From Clostridiales bacterium (GTDB lineage Bacteria > Bacillota_A > Clostridia > Oscillospirales > Oscillospiraceae), in contig JAAVHY010000055.1 in assembly GCA_014799485.1 (NCBI GenBank), forward strand, positions 1 through 28,476: a stretch of 28,476 bases of DNA, in the 5' to 3' direction. The notes beneath the pieces are model-generated. The model did not search any database, had not been told where the DNA came from, and saw only the letters and a list, made by a program, of their open reading frames with translations. Position numbers and translations under genes: made by a program. This document shows positions 25,380-28,476 of this stretch, in pieces; position 1 is the stretch's first letter, and each line of letters starts with the position of its first letter.

Positions 25380-25991
25380 CTAAGCGCCGCTTCCGGACGG
25401 TCTGGGCCGGCCCCGCAGCTGGAGGTTGAACACCGACTCCCGCAGCAGGGTCTCCTCGTCGTTGCACAGATTCAGGAATTTGCCGGCGTACATCACGCTG
25501 GCCGTCCGCTCGGTGGGGCGCTGGCGCAGGATCTCGCACGTCACCACCAGGGGCTGGCTGGTGACGGGGATGACCACCTCCAGCCGCTCCCCGATCTGGA
25601 GGCTGTGGTCGGTGAAAAAGGCGATGCCGCCGCAGCTCAGGTCGTTGGACTCGATCTCCCGCCGGCCCCGCCAGTAACCGCTGACAGGGTAGATGAAGCT
25701 TTTGAACCTGACGACCACCCGCAGGTTCTTGCGCATATCCCCGGTGCCCGGGGTCAGCTTGGTGACCTCCAGCTGGATCATGTCGTTGCGGCTGCGCACG
25801 ATGGTCCCCTCGTAGGAGGGGCCCACGTCCATAATGGACAGCAGCTTCAGCCTCTTGTGCTCCAGGATCTCGTCGATCTTGCCGTCCTCCACCTGGATCT
25901 GCCAGTACGGACCGTCGGTCTTCCCCTGGATCTTGCCCCTGGCAATGGGGTTGTTCTTGCTGTCCAGCATTAGATATAAGCTCTGATCCAT
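25380..25991 (-). CDS. PilZ-domain protein (c-di-GMP effector)
   Basis: A 203-residue soluble protein predicted to bind cyclic-di-GMP. An N-terminal beta domain (about residues 10-82, YcgR_N/PilZN-like) precedes a PilZ domain with RxxxR at R87-R91 (RKNLRVVVRF) and DxSxxG at D117-G122 (DLSCGG), both intact. Two starts are possible: ATG 25997, which overlaps the upstream stop as ATGA but has AGGAGG only one base away, and ATG 25991 with seven-base spacing, chosen here. Either way translation is coupled to the FlhB-like gene. It is the third gene of the series and lies next to the 1818-residue SLH gene. The partner protein is unknown; a motor or export component is the family precedent. Confidence 0.87.
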   Translation of the reverse strand: MDQSLYLMLDSKNNPIARGKIQGKTDGPYWQIQVEDGKIDEILEHKRLKLLSIMDVGPSYEGTIVRSRNDMIQLEVTKLTPGTGDMRKNLRVVVRFKSFIYPVSGYWRGRREIESNDLSCGGIAFFTDHSLQIGERLEVVIPVTSQPLVVTCEILRQRPTERTASVMYAGKFLNLCNDEETLLRESVFNLQLRGRPRPSGSGA

Positions 25992-25993
25992 CC

Positions 25994-26341
25994 TCATCCC
26001 TCCTGTTCCGCGGCCGCGCCGCCTCTGGCCTGGGGCGCCGGCTTGGCCCGGCCGCCCTCCTCCACCTTATTGGGATCGAAGTGCAGAAAATACACGTAGA
26101 TCTCCACGATCGCCTTATACAGCTCCTCCGGCACCTCCTGGCCCAGCTTCAGCTGGGTGAGGATGGTGGCCAGGGAGTTATCCTCATAGATGGGCACGCC
26201 GTTGTCGGACGCGACCTCCACGATCTTCTCCGCCATATAGCCCATGCCGGAGGCCACGATCACCGGCGCGCCGTCCCCCGCCTCATACTGGAGGGCCACC
26301 GCCTTTTTCGACGGGTTCCGTCTGCCGTCATACTTTGACAT
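25994..26341 (-). CDS. FlhB C-terminal-domain-like protein (FlhX/YlqH type), type III export switch homologue
   Basis: A 115-residue protein matching only the cytoplasmic domain of FlhB, the flagellar type III export gate component that switches substrate class. The stretch PVIVASGMGYMAEKIVEVAS and then GVPIYEDNSLATILTQLKLG and VPEELYKAIVEIYVYFL are the conserved FlhB_C core. The position of the self-cleaving NPTH motif reads N9-P10-S11-K12, so the usual cleavage histidine is absent. No membrane segments. The ATG at 26341 is chosen over a TTG at 26362; the gene overlaps the end of the FliK-like gene by 14 bases and the start of the PilZ gene at its stop. Stand-alone FlhB-C proteins (B. subtilis YlqH) are known; their role is not well settled. 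Confidence 0.88.
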   Translation of the reverse strand: MSKYDGRRNPSKKAVALQYEAGDGAPVIVASGMGYMAEKIVEVASDNGVPIYEDNSLATILTQLKLGQEVPEELYKAIVEIYVYFLHFDPNKVEEGGRAKPAPQARGGAAAEQEG

Positions 26342-27752
26342 TGACGCTGTTCTTCCCTTCAAAGATTTTCGGGAACACCTCGGTCAGCGTGACCGGGCGC
26401 TCCATTTTCCGCACGCTGATCCCCGTGGGCGTCAGCTCGTTGCGCACCAGGATCTGGGAGATCGTCTGCTCCACCTGCTTGGAGAAGGGGGCCACCGCCT
26501 CCGGGCAGGCGACCATGATGTCCACCTCCCGCTCCCGGCTGGCGAGCACCACGTCGAACATGCCAAGGCCCTGGACGTCGATCTTGAACAGGAACCTCAT
26601 GCACTTTTCGCCCTGTCCCTTCCCGTCCTTCTTCTCCTCGGCGTCCGCGTCCACCCACAGCTCCGAAAAGAGCATCTTGCCGTCCAGCTCCAGGGGGATG
26701 AGGTAGTGGTTGAGGGGCATATACACGCTCTCGTTGATGAGCATGGAGGACACCAGGTTGCGGAACACCTCCTGCACCTCGGCGCTGCCCTCCCCCCGGA
26801 GGGCCCGGGCGGCGGCGGCGGCCAGGTGGTCGCTGAACTGGGTGGCGGGGGACGTTTTGGCGAACTGGTTGTTCTGGAGCAGCTTGAGCAGGGCCTTGTC
26901 GTCGATGTCCCCCAGCATCCCCTTCAGCGTGCCGTAGCCCGCCAGCTGGTGGAACGTCTCGGTGAGCTTTTCCTCTGAACCGTTCTCGTACCGGGCCAGG
27001 TCCAGGGTGAGCAGGCTGAGCAGCTCCCGGGGTTTGCCCAGGTCATGGGTCTGGCTCACATAGGAGGACATGAAGGGGATCACCTGCTGCTGCAGCAGGT
27101 TGATGTTCCCCCTCCGGTCGCCGGCGGCCACGCCGTTTTCCAGCTGGGCCAGGAACTGCCGCAGCTGGTCCCCCCAGCTGGCGGGCATGGCGTTGGCCAT
27201 GGACGCCAGGTTGCGCAGCAGGTTGCCCTCCAGGTGGCCGGTGGACGACCAGTCGCTGTAGCTTTTCAAAAACTGGAGGATGTCCCCCCGGACGCCTTCG
27301 GAGTCCGCCCGGGCGTAGGCGTTGCGCAGCAGGGCGAACAGCGCCCCGCCGAAGCGGGTGCCCGCCTTCATCTGGGCGGAGAGGAACTTGAGCAGCTCCC
27401 CCTGGTCCATCTTCAGCAGCTCCATGGCCTGGGACATCTCCTCGGCGATGCCCTCGCTCATGCCGGAGGTCACCGCCACCCCTTCCCGGAGCACCAGGCG
27501 GGACAGGCCCTGGCTTATGTCCTGGGCCTGGCGCAGCTGCTGGATGAAGGTCTGGAAGTTGGAGTCGTACCGGACCTGGCCCGACCCCTGGCTGGCGTCC
27601 TGCTGCTCGGTGCGGTTGTCCGCCCCCGTCACCCGGGTCGGGTCCGGGACGTTCTGGATCTGAGTATTGTTGGGGGAAACGGCGATATTGCGGTTGACCG
27701 CTGCGTTATCATAGCCCGGTACCGGGTTGGTCGCTCCCAAAAGATCAGGCAT
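26328..27752 (-). CDS. FliK-like (hook-length-control domain) / YlqG-type protein
   Basis: A 474-residue protein. Residues 1-55 are polar and Asn/Gln-rich with NPVPGYDN and NNTQIQNVPDPTRV, possibly an unfolded export-type N-terminus. A helical middle part (about 60-330) has no motif I can name. The C-terminal part (about 345-474) resembles the FliK C-terminal (Flg_hook) domain: YLIPLELDGKMLFSELWVD, then FKIDVQGLGMFDVVLASRE, then QTISQILVRNELTPTGISV. In flagella FliK measures hook length and triggers the FlhB switch; a FlhB-C-like gene directly follows and overlaps here, mirroring that partnership. The ATG at 27752 follows AGGGGTG. I see no firm promoter. Assignment to the FliK-C fold is moderate; function in this setting is inferred. 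Confidence 0.75.
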   Translation of the reverse strand: MPDLLGATNPVPGYDNAAVNRNIAVSPNNTQIQNVPDPTRVTGADNRTEQQDASQGSGQVRYDSNFQTFIQQLRQAQDISQGLSRLVLREGVAVTSGMSEGIAEEMSQAMELLKMDQGELLKFLSAQMKAGTRFGGALFALLRNAYARADSEGVRGDILQFLKSYSDWSSTGHLEGNLLRNLASMANAMPASWGDQLRQFLAQLENGVAAGDRRGNINLLQQQVIPFMSSYVSQTHDLGKPRELLSLLTLDLARYENGSEEKLTETFHQLAGYGTLKGMLGDIDDKALLKLLQNNQFAKTSPATQFSDHLAAAAARALRGEGSAEVQEVFRNLVSSMLINESVYMPLNHYLIPLELDGKMLFSELWVDADAEEKKDGKGQGEKCMRFLFKIDVQGLGMFDVVLASREREVDIMVACPEAVAPFSKQVEQTISQILVRNELTPTGISVRKMERPVTLTEVFPKIFEGKNSVNVKV

Positions 27753-27789
27753 TTTTCACACCCCTGAGATAAAACTTAGAAAACCTACT

Positions 27790-27816
27790 TAATTTTCAGC
27801 CGCTCCCTGCCGATAA
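27790..27816 (+). promoter_or_regulatory. cheA: Sigma-28 (SigD/FliA) promoter of cheA
   Basis: TAATTTTC (27790-27797), an 11-base spacer, and GCCGATAA (27809-27816) match the known flagellar consensus TAAAGTTT-N11-GCCGATAA: the -10 element is perfect, TAA of the -35 core is kept, and the spacing is exact. It lies 39 bases before the cheA start codon, in an AT-rich gap. Confidence 0.8.
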
Positions 27817-27855
27817 TAGTAAAGATAAAAGATATTTACTGAGGTGGTGCTTTTT

Positions 27856-28476
27856 ATGGGCAGCGGAAACGAAATCCTGGATATGTACATCTATGAGACA
27901 AACACCCTGCTGGAACAGCTGGAGACCATCATCCTTGAAGCGGAAAAGGTGGACACCTTCTCGCAGGAGAACGTGAACGAGATCTTCCGCGTCATGCACA
28001 CCATCAAGGGCTCCTCCGCCATGATGGAGTTCGACACCCTGGCCCGCGTGGCCCATCGGATCGAGGATATGTTCTTCCTGATCCGGGAGGGCACCATGTC
28101 TGTGGTGCCGGATGAAGAGCGCCCGGCCCTGTTCGATGTGGTGTTCCAGTCCATCGACTACTTCCGGGGCGAGGTCGAAAAGGTGGAAGCAGGCGAGCCT
28201 CTTGATAAGGATATCGACAGCTTCCTGTCAAATATTAATACCCTAATTGCTAAAATTAAGGGAGAGGATGTGCCGGCGGAGGCCGCCGCTCCTGCCCCCG
28301 CCTCCGCCCCCGCCCCACAGGCGGCGGCCCCCTCCCCGGCGGCTCCCGCCGCGGCGGCGGGCGGCTTCCCCTGCGCCCTGCGGGTGAACTTTGAGGAGGG
28401 CTGCGGCATGGAGAGCCTGCGGGCCTTCATGGTGGTCACCGCCGTGAGGGACGTGGTGTCTGATGAGGACTTCATC
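27856..28476 (+). CDS. cheA: Chemotaxis histidine kinase CheA, N-terminal part (cut by the window edge)
   Basis: The first 207 codons of the central chemotaxis kinase. The P1/Hpt domain (about residues 5-105) contains the phospho-accepting H48 in MHTIKGSSAMMEFD, the expected HxxKGSS motif. A flexible Ala/Pro-rich linker (about 138-170) follows, then the start of the P2 CheY-binding domain (CALRVNFEEGCGMESLRAFM). The dimerisation, kinase and CheW-like domains lie beyond the edge. The ATG at 27856 follows GAGGTGG with an 8-base spacer and a sigma-28-type promoter. It is divergent from the FliK-like gene, and its presence suggests a motile or formerly motile organism. Confidence 0.94.
   Translation, partial: MGSGNEILDMYIYETNTLLEQLETIILEAEKVDTFSQENVNEIFRVMHTIKGSSAMMEFDTLARVAHRIEDMFFLIREGTMSVVPDEERPALFDVVFQSIDYFRGEVEKVEAGEPLDKDIDSFLSNINTLIAKIKGEDVPAEAAAPAPASAPAPQAAAPSPAAPAAAAGGFPCALRVNFEEGCGMESLRAFMVVTAVRDVVSDEDFI

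Noticed and set aside
20083..25383. Plus-strand open frame of 1766 codons opposite the giant SLH gene
   Set aside because: It is antisense to a gene with signal peptide, SLH domains and ribosome binding site. The translation is low-complexity (His, Gly, Val, Arg-rich), as expected from the complement of a GC-rich coding frame.
27753..27789. A promoter for the FliK-like series on the minus strand
   Set aside because: The AT-rich gap offers only poor -35/-10 pairs with wrong spacing and no sigma-28 match on that strand, so I do not annotate one.

Overview
The window looks like chromosome of a GC-rich, Gram-positive anaerobic Firmicute, most likely an Oscillospiraceae-type gut Clostridium. The grounds are the HrcA/CIRCE-controlled hrcA-grpE-dnaK-dnaJ operon, S-layer homology (SLH) surface proteins, strong AGGAGG ribosome binding sites, vegetative promoters of TTGACA/TATAAT type, and chemotaxis and flagellar-type genes. 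This is inference from gene content; no rRNA or other marker is present to name the species. I saw no insertion sequence, prophage, CRISPR array, tRNA or rRNA.

Layout. 1-81 is the start of an unrecognised small gene running off the left edge (minus). 253-1940 holds a membrane-anchored family 2 glycosyltransferase and a 3-methyladenine DNA glycosylase (minus), with a divergent EamA/DMT exporter (2032-2919, plus). 2951-3865 is an alpha/beta hydrolase of monoacylglycerol lipase type (minus). It diverges from a plus-strand operon (3971-7781) of a secreted S41 protease with SLH anchor domains, the epoxyqueuosine reductase QueH, and a 23S rRNA uracil-C5 methyltransferase. These genes overlap at their stop/start codons.

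7859-12612 is the heat-shock chaperone operon (minus: hrcA, grpE, dnaK, dnaJ) with a clear promoter and a perfect CIRCE operator. 12884-13657 (plus) encodes a protein with a HExxH motif and two CxxC pairs; its promoter is straddled by a perfect inverted repeat. It converges on a MATE exporter (13685-15100, minus).

15409-27752 is the most distinctive part: a head-to-tail minus-strand series of six genes. In order of transcription they are a FliK-like protein, a FlhB C-terminal-domain-like protein without the NPTH cleavage motif, a PilZ protein, an 1818-residue SLH surface protein, a 1203-residue SLH surface protein with five tandem repeats, and a second PilZ protein. Divergent from it, behind a near-consensus sigma-28 (SigD/FliA) promoter, is cheA, cut by the right edge. 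Together these suggest a locus linking motility or chemotaxis, cyclic-di-GMP sensing (PilZ) and large cell-surface proteins. Terminators within the series suggest graded rather than uniform expression. That the locus is one functional unit is inference.
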